From: an uncultured Eubacterium sp.
Lineage (GTDB): Bacteria > Bacillota > Clostridia > Lachnospirales > Lachnospiraceae
DNA: 29,474 nucleotides
Direction of reading: 5' to 3'
NCBI GenBank assembly: GCA_910579075.1
Contig: CAJTSV010000040.1
Location: forward strand, 1 to 29,474
Numbering within the stretch: position 1 is the stretch's first letter; every line of letters begins with the position of its first letter. The translations under genes and the position numbers were made by a program. Below the pieces are notes generated by a model. The model was given only the letters and a program-made list of their open reading frames with translations, did no database searches and was not told the origin of the DNA. Shown here piece after piece: positions 6,480 to 14,655 of this stretch.

Positions 6480-8699
6480 TTAGAGCTTCAGCTTTGCAAA
6501 TGCACTTGCAAAGGCGTTATTCAAAGGCTCGTCTGCTTCTTTTTTCATTTGATTCAGGTATCTGGAAACATCTTTTTTCGAGACTCCGCCGCCGCTTTCT
6601 TTTTTGCGTTTTTCAAAAGCAGACAGTTTTTCCCGGTAGCCGCAGACACAGGTAAAGCGCTGGTTTTCCCCTTCCCCGGACAGCTCCATTTTTTTGTGGC
6701 ACTGCGGACAGCGTGCATTCGTAATGCGGGAAAGTGTTTTGCGGTAGCCGCATTCCCTATCCTGGCAGACAAGCATGCGTCCGTTTTTATGGTTAACTTC
6801 CAGCAGAAGCTTTCCGCAGTCCGGGCATTTTTTGCGGGTCAGGTTGTCATGGCGGTATGTCTTGGAAGAAATCGCAATCTCTTTTACGATATCTGCGGTA
6901 TAAGACCTGATTTCGGCTTCAAAGTCTTTTTTGCGCGCCTTTCCTTTTGCAATGTCGGCTAACTGCTGCTCCCACTGGGCTGTCAGCTGCGGCGAAACCA
7001 GCTCTTTTGGGGCAAGCTCGAGTACCTGGCGGCCTTTGGAGGTCAGGTGGATGTATCTGTCCTTTTTTTCTATCATAAAACTGTGAAACAGCTTTTCGAT
7101 AATGTCCGCACGCGTAGCCACGGTTCCAAGACCGCCTGTTTCGCCCAGTGTTTTTTTGAGCGACTGGCTGGCGTTTTCCATATACCGGACCGGATTTTCC
7201 ATGGCGGCCAGAAGGGTGGCTTCGGTAAACGGCAGCGGCGGCTTTGTCCGGCCTTCTGTGATTTTTCCGTCCCCAAAAAGAATGCGCTGGCCCTTGGAAA
7301 AGACAGGCAGGCTGTCCTGCATTTCGATTTCTGGTGCTGTTTTCCCGCTGTCTTCCCCGCCTTCTTCTTCGGGCAGGATGCCGGATTCTTTCTGGATATT
7401 TCGGATTTCCTGCCAGCCGGGATGGAGAATGGTTTTCCCTTTTACGGTAAACAGCTCTCCTTCACAGGAGAGGACAGCCTGTGTCTGTTCGTATTCGCAT
7501 GGCGGCAGCAGCACCGCGAGGAAACGGGAAATGACCAGCTCGTAAATTTTGCGTTCGCCATATTCGAGGCTGTTTAGACTGACGCCCTGTTCGGTCGGGA
7601 TAATGGCATGGTGGTCAGATACTTTTTTATCGTCCACAAAGGACTTGTTTCCTTTTATCGGGGATTTGAGCAGCTGCGCGCAGATACGCCCATAGCTGCC
7701 GCAGCGGCATGCCCGGACGCGTTCCGGCAGCGTTTCCACGATATCCTGCGTCAGGTATCGGGAATCGGTTCTCGGATAGGTCAGTGCTTTATGGCGCTCG
7801 TAAAGATGCTGCATATAATCCAGCGTCTGCTTTGCCGAAAATCCAAACATCCGGTTTGCATCCTGCTGCAGGGAAGTCAGGTCATAAAGCTGCGGTGCAT
7901 AGGATTTTTGCAGCTTCTTTTTTACTTCTTCGACAGTCCCGGTGCTGTTTGTTACTTTTTCCAGTACCTGGCGGATGGTTTTTTCCGAAAATACGCTATA
8001 GCTGTTCTCTTTTGATTTCCACTGCCAGGACACGCCACCTGCATTTACGCTCAGGCTGTAATAGGATTGCGGCTGGAATTCTTTGATTTGGGCTTCCCGC
8101 CTGGCAATTATGGCAAGCGTCGGCGTCTGTACCCTGCCGCAGGAAAGCTGTGCATTGTGCTTTACCGTTAAGGCCCTGGTAGCATTCAGGCCGACCAGCC
8201 AGTCTGCTTCCGCACGCGCTACGGCTGCCTGGTACAGGTTTTCGTATTCTTTTGCGTCTCTTAAGTGTTCAAATCCCTGACGGATGGCACGGTCTGTGAC
8301 CGAAGATATCCACAGCCGCTTCATCGGCTTTCGCACGCCTGATTTTAAGATAATCCAGCGGGCGACCAGTTCTCCCTCGCGCCCGGCGTCGGTTGCAATG
8401 ACAATGCTGCCGATGTCCTTGCGGTGCAGCTGTGCTTTTACGGTCTGGTACTGTTTTCCGGTTTTTGGGATAACCTGGATTTCCAGCTTTTCCGGCAGCA
8501 TGGGAAGGGTTTCCATATTCCAGGTTTTCCACTGTTCTCCGTAGCTTTCCGGGTCGGACAGCTCTACCAGGTGCCCGAGTGCCCAGGTTACGACATATTC
8601 TTTTCCTTCCAGAAAACCATTGCCGCCTTTGGAACAGCCGAGTACCCTGGCGATGTCCTTTCCGACGCTTGGTTTTTCTGCGATGACTAATGATTTCAT
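6480..8699 (-). CDS. topB: DNA topoisomerase III (type IA)
   Basis: The 739-residue enzyme relaxes and decatenates DNA through a transient covalent link to a 5' phosphate. The Toprim domain begins MKSLVIAEKPSVGKD and includes ATDAGREGE (D104, E108). The catalytic tyrosine is Y308 in TYPRTDS. Two C-terminal zinc-ribbon units are visible (CPDCG...CQDRECGY and CPQCH...CVCGY), ending in a basic tail. An in-frame ATG at 8759 would add 20 residues, but it has no ribosome site and lies before the conserved start; the ATG at 8699 has AGGAAAGAG upstream. A possible minus-strand -10 box TATACT lies at 8849-8844. The size and zinc ribbons fit the chromosomal Firmicute TopB; plasmid or conjugative-element origin is possible, but no transfer genes are near. 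Confidence 0.95.
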   Translation of the reverse strand: MKSLVIAEKPSVGKDIARVLGCSKGGNGFLEGKEYVVTWALGHLVELSDPESYGEQWKTWNMETLPMLPEKLEIQVIPKTGKQYQTVKAQLHRKDIGSIVIATDAGREGELVARWIILKSGVRKPMKRLWISSVTDRAIRQGFEHLRDAKEYENLYQAAVARAEADWLVGLNATRALTVKHNAQLSCGRVQTPTLAIIARREAQIKEFQPQSYYSLSVNAGGVSWQWKSKENSYSVFSEKTIRQVLEKVTNSTGTVEEVKKKLQKSYAPQLYDLTSLQQDANRMFGFSAKQTLDYMQHLYERHKALTYPRTDSRYLTQDIVETLPERVRACRCGSYGRICAQLLKSPIKGNKSFVDDKKVSDHHAIIPTEQGVSLNSLEYGERKIYELVISRFLAVLLPPCEYEQTQAVLSCEGELFTVKGKTILHPGWQEIRNIQKESGILPEEEGGEDSGKTAPEIEMQDSLPVFSKGQRILFGDGKITEGRTKPPLPFTEATLLAAMENPVRYMENASQSLKKTLGETGGLGTVATRADIIEKLFHSFMIEKKDRYIHLTSKGRQVLELAPKELVSPQLTAQWEQQLADIAKGKARKKDFEAEIRSYTADIVKEIAISSKTYRHDNLTRKKCPDCGKLLLEVNHKNGRMLVCQDRECGYRKTLSRITNARCPQCHKKMELSGEGENQRFTCVCGYREKLSAFEKRKKESGGGVSKKDVSRYLNQMKKEADEPLNNAFASAFAKLKL

Positions 8700-9125
8700 A
8701 TTTTTTACCACTCTTTCCTGCAGTTCCTGTTTTTTCGATGGAAAATAAATCACTGGCATTTCATTTTATCGGAGCGTGCCTTAAAAATGCTTTTTGTGAG
8801 ATTGGTTTTACAGCCTGCACAAATGATTTTTCAAACACATTTTAGTATAGCATGAGGAAAGGGGAAAGGGAATAGCGGATTTTGGGCAGATGGGATATTC
8901 TGCCTTCGGATTGGAATGAGGAATAAGGGGGATTGCTTAACTTAAAGATAGTATATATATACAGCTTGCTGATACATGAAATGTTTGTTGTGTATTTGTT
9001 GGGATTTGAGTAGTATAATTAATTTTAAATTTTGACTGGCAAAGGGACAGTCTGTTGTCGGCAGTTTATACATATAATAGGAAAACAAACCAGAAACACA
9101 GCCATATCAAGGAAAAGGAGCAGAA
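8700..9125 (+). promoter_or_regulatory. Divergent intergenic region between topB and the two-component system
   Basis: This gap of about 425 bases holds no gene I can support. It contains two plus-strand TATAAT boxes (9014-9019 and 9073-9078), neither with a good -35 at 17 bases, so an activator may be needed. An inverted repeat GACTG...CAGTC (9034-9038 and 9048-9052) lies between them and could bind a regulator. AAGGAG at 9115-9120 is the ribosome site of the response regulator. The segment 8850-8940 is purine-rich and unremarkable. Confidence 0.4.
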
Positions 9126-9800
9126 ATGGTTTATAAAATATTGATTATTGACGATGATACTGAACTTCTCAAAATGCTGAAAAAATATCTTGAAATGAAA
9201 AAGTATGAAATCATTACAGCAGAAAATGGATTGGAGGGGTTAAATAAAATAAAGCTGCAGCCAGATATTATATTACTGGATGTAAATATGCCGGACATTG
9301 ACGGGATAGAGGTATGCAGGAGGGTACGGGATAAAGTAGCCTGCCCGATTTTATTTCTGACCGCACGGGTAGATGAACAGGACGTTGTAAATGGGCTTTC
9401 TTCAGGAGGTGATGACTATATTTTAAAGCCGTTTAGCCTGAAAGAGCTTGATGCAAGGATTACAGCGCACCTGAAACGGGAAACACGGCGCAAAGAAAAG
9501 ACAGAATGCTGCTTTCAGGGAGAACTGTCTATTGATTATAATGCAAAGACCGTGCAGATTCACACACATTATCTGGAGCTGACAAGATTAGAATATGGAA
9601 TTATTGAATTTTTGTCCATGAATCCAGGGATGGTCTTTGACAAAGACAGGATTTACGAGAAGGTCTGCGGATATGATGCAGAAGGTGACAGCAGGGTAAT
9701 TACAGAGCTGATTCGCCGAATCAGAAAGAAGTTCCAGCAATATACACAGACAGAATATATTGAAACCATATGGGGGATGGGATACCGATGGATAAAATAA
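9126..9800 (+). CDS. OmpR/PhoB-type response regulator
   Basis: A 224-residue two-component response regulator. The receiver domain has the acidic cluster IIDDD (D9-D11), the phosphorylated aspartate D52 in ILLDVNMPD, the conserved Thr in FLTAR and the Lys in ILKPFS. The C-terminal winged helix (about 125-224) ends GMGYRWIK, as usual for the OmpR class. Its stop overlaps the start of the kinase gene by 13 bases, so the two are translationally coupled. With the downstream ABC exporter it matches modules that sense and expel antimicrobial peptides or other envelope stressors. The signal is unknown. Confidence 0.95.
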   Translation: MVYKILIIDDDTELLKMLKKYLEMKKYEIITAENGLEGLNKIKLQPDIILLDVNMPDIDGIEVCRRVRDKVACPILFLTARVDEQDVVNGLSSGGDDYILKPFSLKELDARITAHLKRETRRKEKTECCFQGELSIDYNAKTVQIHTHYLELTRLEYGIIEFLSMNPGMVFDKDRIYEKVCGYDAEGDSRVITELIRRIRKKFQQYTQTEYIETIWGMGYRWIK

Positions 9801-10969
9801 AAAACCTTTCCGTGAGAAAAACAATTCTTTTATATATGGCTGCTTCCTTATTTTGCAGCTTCCTTCTTTCGGCAGTCATTGCCAGAATTGCCGAACGGAC
9901 ACAGATGCATATCTGGTGGAATTATGTGGATGAAGAAGCATATTTTGAAGCAGTAGATAATGAAGGACATGGTTATGTGGCGGATATTCCAAGACCGGGT
10001 TCTTATGAGATGACACAGTCAGACTATTTTGTGTCAGAGCTTTGCGATTTTTTACAGACTTATGCCGTGCTGATATTATCTATAGCAGGAAGCTGTGTGG
10101 CAGTTTTCCTCTTTTACCAGAACAAATTAAGAAAGCCGATGGAAGAACTGGTACAGGCATCAAAAAAGATTGCTGGGAATCATTTGGATTTTTGCATTTC
10201 CTATGAGAATAAGGACGAGATGGGCGAACTTTGCAGGGAGTTTGAGAAGATGCGGGAACAGCTTGCCAGAAATAACCAGATATTATGGCGGATGATTGAG
10301 GAGGAAAAGATGCTGCGGGCGGCTATTTCGCACGATATACGCGCCCCATTGTCCGTTTTGAAAGGGTATCAGGAAATGCTGATGGAATATCTGCCAGGCG
10401 AAGATATAGATATGGAACAGGCAATGGAAATGCTGTCAGAGAGCGGACGCCAGATTGAACGTATGGATGCCTTTGTAGAAACAATGCGGAAACTGAGCAG
10501 TTTAGAAAACCGGCAACTGACCCCGGAGAATATTTCTGCCAGACAATTAGAGAAGGATATTCAGGGAGAACTTGCCATTTTGGAAAAAGAGCATGGGAAA
10601 CAATGTATGCTGCAGGCGTCTGAATTAAAGGAAGAATTTTATGGGGATAAGGAAATTATTTTAGAAGTAACGGAAAATCTTCTGTCGAATGCCCTGCGCC
10701 ATGGGAAACGGCAGATTATAATTATGGTAAAGGCCGGATATGAAAAATTAAGTATCTGTGTCATGGATGACGGCGATGGTTTTCGGGAAGATGCAGAAAA
10801 AATTACGGAAGCGTTCTATGGACAGAATGTGAAAGACAGCCTGAAACATGCGGGGCTGGGAATGTATATCAGCAGGCTGTATTGTGAAAAACATGGAGGG
10901 AAATTAGTTTTGGGAAATGATGAACATGGAGGGGCTGTGGTGACAGCAATATTCCGTCGGATTGCGTAA
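9788..10969 (+). CDS. Sensor histidine kinase
   Basis: A 393-residue membrane kinase. Two membrane segments (about 12-34 and 91-110) flank a short external domain of about 55 residues, followed by a HAMP linker. The phospho-accepting H182 lies in AAISHDIRAPLSVLKGY, the N box is ENLLSNALRHG, and the ATP lid motifs are DDGDGF and HAGLGMYIS. The ATG at 9788 is chosen over 9770 because the protein then begins MDKIKNLSVRK, right before the first membrane helix, with GGGGG upstream. The small extracellular loop resembles kinases that work with antimicrobial-peptide exporters. Its stop codon lies inside the loop of a terminator. Confidence 0.94.
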   Translation: MDKIKNLSVRKTILLYMAASLFCSFLLSAVIARIAERTQMHIWWNYVDEEAYFEAVDNEGHGYVADIPRPGSYEMTQSDYFVSELCDFLQTYAVLILSIAGSCVAVFLFYQNKLRKPMEELVQASKKIAGNHLDFCISYENKDEMGELCREFEKMREQLARNNQILWRMIEEEKMLRAAISHDIRAPLSVLKGYQEMLMEYLPGEDIDMEQAMEMLSESGRQIERMDAFVETMRKLSSLENRQLTPENISARQLEKDIQGELAILEKEHGKQCMLQASELKEEFYGDKEIILEVTENLLSNALRHGKRQIIIMVKAGYEKLSICVMDDGDGFREDAEKITEAFYGQNVKDSLKHAGLGMYISRLYCEKHGGKLVLGNDEHGGAVVTAIFRRIA

Positions 10970-10991
10970 GCAATCCGGCGTTTTTCTTTTT
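10955..10991 (+). terminator. Strong terminator overlapping the kinase stop codon
   Basis: An 11-bp stem (10955-10965 with 10970-10980, one G-U pair) closes a GTAA loop and is followed by TTTTTCTTTTT. The kinase stop codon TAA (10967-10969) is in the loop, so translation ends in the middle of the hairpin. It separates the two-component genes from the exporter genes, which must then have their own promoter or be expressed by read-through. Confidence 0.9.
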
Positions 10992-11003
10992 ATTGTCTTT
11001 CTG

Positions 11004-11032
11004 TTGTGATTTTTCTTTTACAATAGAATCAC
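11004..11032 (+). promoter_or_regulatory. Possible promoter/operator of the ABC exporter
   Basis: An inverted repeat GTGATT-N15-AATCAC (11006-11011 and 11027-11032) surrounds a candidate -10 box TACAAT (11019-11024); TAGAAT (11024-11029) is an alternative. No good -35 is at 17 bases. The repeat over a weak promoter fits control by an activator or repressor, perhaps the response regulator just upstream, but binding is not shown. Confidence 0.4.
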
Positions 11033-11055
11033 TAAAAAATGAAGGAGGCAAAGTT

Positions 11056-12120
11056 ATGTGGTCAATTTTGAAAAGAGAGGTAAAAAATTATATGAAGAAC
11101 CCTCTGCTCTGGCTTGGCATCGTTATTGGTGTTTTTATGGTATTTCAGAATGTAAGCCCCTATCTGAACATCCATTATCTCAGGGAAGGGGAAACCATTG
11201 TGAATGACTATCCGCAAAGCTATCGGGATGGAGATGTTTTTGACGGATATGTGCCGGCGGAGAAAGAGCTGCGGCGGGAAATGTGGGAAGAACGAATACG
11301 GGAAATCCTTGTTTCCGAATTCGAAATGGAAAATGCGGAGGCACAGTCTGTGATTGATGAAATGAAAGAAATGGATTTTAAGACGGCTTGTGCCCATCTG
11401 GAAGAGTATGGCTTTTACGATGCATATTATGAGTATGAAAATACGGCCTATCATAAAGGAACCCGTGAAGAAATCAATTCTTATATTTCAGAGAAGCTGG
11501 AAAACAGGGCATTTTCGTATTATTTTTCCAGAAAATTTGCCGATTTTGCAGGGCTGTTTATGGGATTTTTCGCAGCCGTTTTATTATCTGCTTTATTTAT
11601 GCAGGATACGAGGAGAAATACCTATGAGCTTCTTCATACAAAGCCTGTCAGTGCAGGAAAGTATCTATCTGGCAAGGTGGGAGGCGGTTTTGCGGTCTGC
11701 CTGATTATACTCGCAGCCTTAAACCTGATATTTTTTGGTATTTGCCTTGTATCAACGAGAAACAGCAGTTTTGAGGTTCATTTGATGGACTTTTTATTGG
11801 CAAGCTGTTTCTATATCCTGCCGAATATGCTGATGATTGTAAGCGTTTACAGCTTGATTTCATTGCTGTTTAAAAGCCCGCTGCCAGCAGTGCCACTTTT
11901 GTTTCTTTATATCGTGTATTCCAATATGGGAAGCAGGAATGCGGAAGGCATTTATGGATATTATGGCAGACCGTTAGCGATTATGGTGCGGTTCCCAGGA
12001 GGTTTTTTTGATACTGCCCCTGCGCCAATGGCATTGCTGAATCAGAGTTTCCTCATCTTAGCCGCAATCTGTATCATCTTTCTCTCAATGCAGATATGGA
12101 AAAGGAGGCGGGTATATTGA
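11056..12120 (+). CDS. ABC-2 type exporter, permease subunit 1
   Basis: A 354-residue membrane protein. One hydrophobic segment is near the N-terminus (LLWLGIVIGVFMVFQ), then a hydrophilic extracytoplasmic region of about 130 residues, then five or so membrane helices. The order matches ABC-2 permeases of drug and peptide exporters. The start is the ATG at 11056, 7 bases after AAGGAGG; an upstream in-frame ATG at 10993 lies in the promoter region and is unlikely. The last codons overlap the next gene at TTGA. It should pair with the second permease and the ATPase to form one transporter controlled by the two-component system. Confidence 0.88.
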   Translation: MWSILKREVKNYMKNPLLWLGIVIGVFMVFQNVSPYLNIHYLREGETIVNDYPQSYRDGDVFDGYVPAEKELRREMWEERIREILVSEFEMENAEAQSVIDEMKEMDFKTACAHLEEYGFYDAYYEYENTAYHKGTREEINSYISEKLENRAFSYYFSRKFADFAGLFMGFFAAVLLSALFMQDTRRNTYELLHTKPVSAGKYLSGKVGGGFAVCLIILAALNLIFFGICLVSTRNSSFEVHLMDFLLASCFYILPNMLMIVSVYSLISLLFKSPLPAVPLLFLYIVYSNMGSRNAEGIYGYYGRPLAIMVRFPGGFFDTAPAPMALLNQSFLILAAICIIFLSMQIWKRRRVY

Positions 12121-12788
12121 AGCGTGAAATGAAAATCTCCCTGACATTCCAAAAGCAGGCTTATGCAGTATTTTTTGTCGTCATTTTAAGCCTTGTCAGA
12201 GGGGTAACTTATGCGAATGAAATAGGGATTGCGCTAGAAGCTCCACTGGCAATCCTTGCTTTTACATTCTGTGCAGATACCTATACGCAGGAAATTGCCA
12301 GCAAGCGGTCGGAAATCTGGCGGCTATGCCCCATGAAAAAGAGAATAAATTCTATTTACAGACGGGTTGTGATACAGGAAATGTTCTTACTGGCTGTCGC
12401 AGTCATTGGATATGGATTGTTTTTTCTATTCCAAAATCCAAACATAAATGGAATGGGGCAAGGTGGTATAGAAAATGAAATATGCCAGTTCTTTGTATAT
12501 TTTGCCGCTATTGCTGTCACGCTTGGCTTCTGGGGGCTTTTATCAAATCTGATTTCCTGCCTGTTTCGGAATATGTGGGTGGGAACCGGAAGCTGCATGG
12601 TGCTGTGGCTGATTACAAATTCCAGCATCGGTAACAGAATCTTTGGTGCATGGAACTTGTTTTCCTATTCTTTCAGAAAATTAGAGAACATCAGTGATTT
12701 TAGCTGGATATATGGGAAAGCTGTTTGTATTAGTATTGGAATTATGGCAGTGGCAGTATTGCCTATAATCATTAAGAAAAGAGGTTAA
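12117..12788 (+). CDS. ABC-2 type exporter, permease subunit 2
   Basis: A hydrophobic protein of about 223 residues with roughly six membrane helices and no soluble domain. I place the start at TTG 12117, which overlaps the previous stop (TTGA) and has AAGGAGG 8 bases upstream; ATG 12096 lies before that ribosome site and ATG 12129 is further away. I recognise no specific family beyond ABC-2-like permease, but its place between a permease and an ATPase, with 4-base spacing on both sides, makes the role clear. It likely forms a heterodimeric channel with the previous product. Confidence 0.85.
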   Translation: MKREMKISLTFQKQAYAVFFVVILSLVRGVTYANEIGIALEAPLAILAFTFCADTYTQEIASKRSEIWRLCPMKKRINSIYRRVVIQEMFLLAVAVIGYGLFFLFQNPNINGMGQGGIENEICQFFVYFAAIAVTLGFWGLLSNLISCLFRNMWVGTGSCMVLWLITNSSIGNRIFGAWNLFSYSFRKLENISDFSWIYGKAVCISIGIMAVAVLPIIIKKRG

Positions 12789-12792
12789 GACT

Positions 12793-13677
12793 ATGGGAAT
12801 TAAGATAGAGGATTTAACAGTAACATTCAGGAATCATGTGATAGCAATCAATCATGCGGATTTGGAAATCCCAAAGGGAATTTTTGGGCTGCTGGGGGAA
12901 AACGGGGCAGGAAAAACAACGCTTATGCGGGTGCTTACAACTGTGTTATCACCAGCCAGTGGTACAGTAACCTTAGATGGAATACTTTACAGTGAAGGGA
13001 ATTTTGAAAAAATACAGAGAAAGATAGGATATCTGCCGCAGGAGATTGACTTATATCCAAACCTGTCAGTACAAGAATGTCTGGAATATATGGGGGACTT
13101 ATCTGGTATACCCAGACAAACATATAAGGAACGCATCAAATATTATCTTGAAAAGACAAGCCTGTCAGGGCATCGCAGAAAGAAGATGAAACAATTGTCG
13201 GGCGGTATGAAACGGAGAGTCGGTCTTATTCAGGCGCTTTTAAATGAGCCAGAATTTTTGATTGTCGATGAACCAACAACCGGATTAGACCCTGAAGAAC
13301 GTATCCGCATCAGAAATCTGTTGGTTGATTTTTCAGAAGGGCGTACCGTTTTGTTTTCCACACATGTAGTGGAAGATTTGGCAGCTGCCTGCAATCAGCT
13401 TGCAGTTATGAAAAATGGGAAATTCCTTTATTCAGGAAACATGAAAGAATTACTGGAACAGGCAAGAGGCCATATTTGGATTTATAAAACAAAAGATGAA
13501 GGGACTGCAAGGGAACTGGAAAAAAAATATTGTGTTTCATCGAAACAGTATGTAGGGGACGAATTACAAATGAAATTAATTAGTGAAACGCCACCAAAAA
13601 TAGAATGCAGTTCTTGTGAAGCAACGCTTGAGGATGCTTACATTTATCTTGTGAATAAAGAACCAGAATTGCAATAA
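12793..13677 (+). CDS. ABC exporter ATP-binding protein
   Basis: A 294-residue ATPase that powers the exporter. Walker A is GENGAGKTT (K41), the Q loop glutamine is Q83 in YLPQEIDLY, the ABC signature is LSGGMKRR (135-142), Walker B is FLIVDEPTTGLD (155-166) and the switch histidine is H191 in FSTHVVEDL. The C-terminal 80 residues are a regulatory tail common in CcmA/BcrA-like ATPases. GAGG lies 8 bases before the ATG, and the upstream stop is 4 bases away. Such ATPases with ABC-2 permeases remove bacteriocins, bacitracin-like drugs or lipids; the cargo here is unknown. Confidence 0.95.
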   Translation: MGIKIEDLTVTFRNHVIAINHADLEIPKGIFGLLGENGAGKTTLMRVLTTVLSPASGTVTLDGILYSEGNFEKIQRKIGYLPQEIDLYPNLSVQECLEYMGDLSGIPRQTYKERIKYYLEKTSLSGHRRKKMKQLSGGMKRRVGLIQALLNEPEFLIVDEPTTGLDPEERIRIRNLLVDFSEGRTVLFSTHVVEDLAAACNQLAVMKNGKFLYSGNMKELLEQARGHIWIYKTKDEGTARELEKKYCVSSKQYVGDELQMKLISETPPKIECSSCEATLEDAYIYLVNKEPELQ

Positions 13678-13842
13678 GACAAAACAGCGTCACTGAATTT
13701 GTCCGTAAAGTTACCACTTACTCATTTACACTGTTTTTAAAGTTAGAAAAATAAGGGGTGTTTTTGTTGTCCTTTGCTGCCGTTCGCCGTCTTTCCAATC
13801 TGGATTATTACATTTCAAAAATTCAGATTGGAAGAAAAAGGA

Positions 13843-14007
13843 ATGGCATACAACCATGGACGAGAGGACAGAAAATGGCGTATTTGGAAAGAAGCCGGGG
13901 AAAAGAGAAAGTATGGGATATTGAGATTGATGTATTTTTCCATTCATAAAATGCTGCACCAGTTTAGTCTAAAATATAATGCCTTAATGTTACGAAATAT
14001 TCCATAA
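13843..14007 (+). pseudogene. Truncated sigma-like small gene, conjugative-element type
   Basis: The ATG at 13843 begins MAYNHGREDRKWRIWKEA, which I recognise as the typical opening of small sigma-70-like proteins carried by clostridial integrative conjugative elements. In intact copies the protein goes on for well over 100 residues; here the likeness stops after about 20 codons and the frame ends at 14007 with unrelated sequence. An inverted repeat precedes it. The family call rests on memory of the N-terminal motif and has not been checked. No integrase or relaxase is in the window. Confidence 0.4.
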
Positions 14008-14097
14008 AACCGAAGATAAAGATATAAAAATATGCTGTCTATGGAAAGGTATAGAGAATGCTTGAAACTAAAAGGTTTTTATATATCCAAATCGTGA

Positions 14098-14322
14098 CAT
14101 CTGTATTCTGGCCTTAATTATTTTTACCTGTTAATCATCACATTTCAGAAAAATAAAAACCGCTCTTTGGAAGATTGGCAGATGCTGCAGGCTGGCAGTC
14201 CATATTTACGGTATGCCTTTGAACAGGAAAGCAAATGCTTTGAGCGTGACTGCGGGAGATGCTGTTTTACTGCTGGATTATGGGCAGCAGATGAAAGCAG
14301 GCGGGATAATTCAAAAGAATAA
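14098..14322 (+). pseudogene. Unrecognised coding remnant ending at 14322
   Basis: The frame is open from 14098 and ends at TAA 14320-14322. From about 14164 it looks protein-like (SLEDWQMLQAGSPYLRYAFE, then a Cys-rich CFERDCGRCC). There is no ribosome site; possible starts are TTG 14167 or ATG 14182. It may be the tail of a lost gene or chance. It ends 8 bases before the left inverted repeat. Confidence 0.25.
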
Positions 14323-14330
14323 ATTCTGAT

Positions 14331-14357
14331 ACATAACATTTTATAGTAAATTGTTAT
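14331..14357 (+). repeat. Left 27-bp inverted repeat (IRL)
   Basis: This 27-bp sequence is the exact reverse complement of 14629-14655; identity stops at both edges. It is itself a near-palindrome, with arms of the type ATAACA and TGTTAT around an AT-rich centre at 14345. Such sites suit a site-specific recombinase binding as a dimer. Confidence 0.92.
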
Positions 14358-14365
14358 CTGCAAGT

Positions 14366-14394
14366 ATTCTATATCAAATCTTTTATTTTTGCAA
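14366..14394 (-). promoter_or_regulatory. Leftward promoter inside the candidate invertible segment
   Basis: On the minus strand TTGCAA (14394-14389) is followed by exactly 17 bases and TAGAAT (14371-14366). Transcription would begin near 14359, one or two bases before the left repeat, and run away from the polysaccharide genes. If the segment were inverted, the same promoter would lie at about 14592-14620 on the plus strand, roughly 140 bases before the XRE start. Confidence 0.65.
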
Positions 14395-14573
14395 GTGCTA
14401 AGAAAAAATTGTCTGTATTTCCAGTTTTCTGTTTAATTTTCTCATGTTAAGGATTTATTTTTGTTGATATTTCACAAAAAATCACAGATTAATAGAAATG
14501 CGCTGTAGTTTGAAAGTGGCTGAGGTGTATGAAGATTTTTTCAAAAAACAGTACACAAAAGACGGCATCTGGT

Positions 14574-14617
14574 GCCTGAAATCCCGCATAAATAAAGGAT
14601 TTTTTGGATTTTCAGGC
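14574..14617. other. Hairpin inside the candidate invertible segment
   Basis: GCCTGAAATCC (14574-14584) pairs with GGATTTTCAGGC (14606-14617) with one bulged base. A smaller nested stem AAATCC with GGATTT (14597-14602), followed by TTT, could act as a weak rightward terminator, insulating the downstream genes in the present orientation. Confidence 0.45.
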
Positions 14618-14628
14618 AAATATAAAAC

Positions 14629-14655
14629 ATAACAATTTACTATAAAATGTTATGT
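14629..14655 (-). repeat. Right 27-bp inverted repeat (IRR)
   Basis: Exact reverse complement of 14331-14357. Here the palindrome is longer: arms AAAACATAACA (14624-14634) and TGTTATGTTTT (14648-14658) pair perfectly around a centre at 14641. It lies about 110 bases before the XRE regulator gene. Confidence 0.92.

Larger units (their letters stand above)
13678..14330. other. Gene-poor stretch with decayed coding sequence
   Basis: No intact gene is seen over about 650 bases. It holds two coding remnants described separately (13843-14007 and 14098-14322). It also has an inverted repeat TTCCAATCTG...CAGATTGGAA (13793-13802 and 13824-13833) just before the first remnant. The rest is AT-rich with stops in all frames. 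No clear terminator follows the ABC genes. The stretch looks like old mobile-element debris. Confidence 0.6.
14331..14655. other. Candidate invertible promoter segment (inverton)
   Basis: Two perfect 27-bp inverted repeats enclose 271 bases. Inside, next to the left repeat and pointing outward (left), is a near-consensus promoter. Inversion would move it next to the right repeat, facing the XRE gene and the polysaccharide genes. The interior also holds a hairpin (14574-14584 with 14606-14617), a weaker rightward promoter candidate TTGTCT-17-TTTAAT (14409-14437), and a 44-codon open frame from ATG 14498 without a ribosome site. No recombinase is encoded in the window. Alternatives are a miniature transposable element, though no target-site duplication is seen, or two operator sites for one regulator. 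Confidence 0.6.

Noticed and set aside
6447..8690. Several open frames of 60-176 codons on the plus strand opposite topB
   Set aside because: They are antisense shadows of the topB coding strand, with no ribosome sites and no recognisable domains.
8700..8759. N-terminal extension of TopB from ATG 8759
   Set aside because: No ribosome site is before it and the added residues precede the conserved MKSLVIAEKPS start.
9032..9078. TTGACT at 9032-9037 paired with TATAAT at 9073-9078 as a promoter
   Set aside because: The spacing is 35 bases, far from 17, so they cannot be one sigma-A promoter.
14498..14632. A 44-codon open frame inside the candidate invertible segment
   Set aside because: It has no ribosome site, no recognisable family, and its stop lies in the repeat, so it was not called as a gene.
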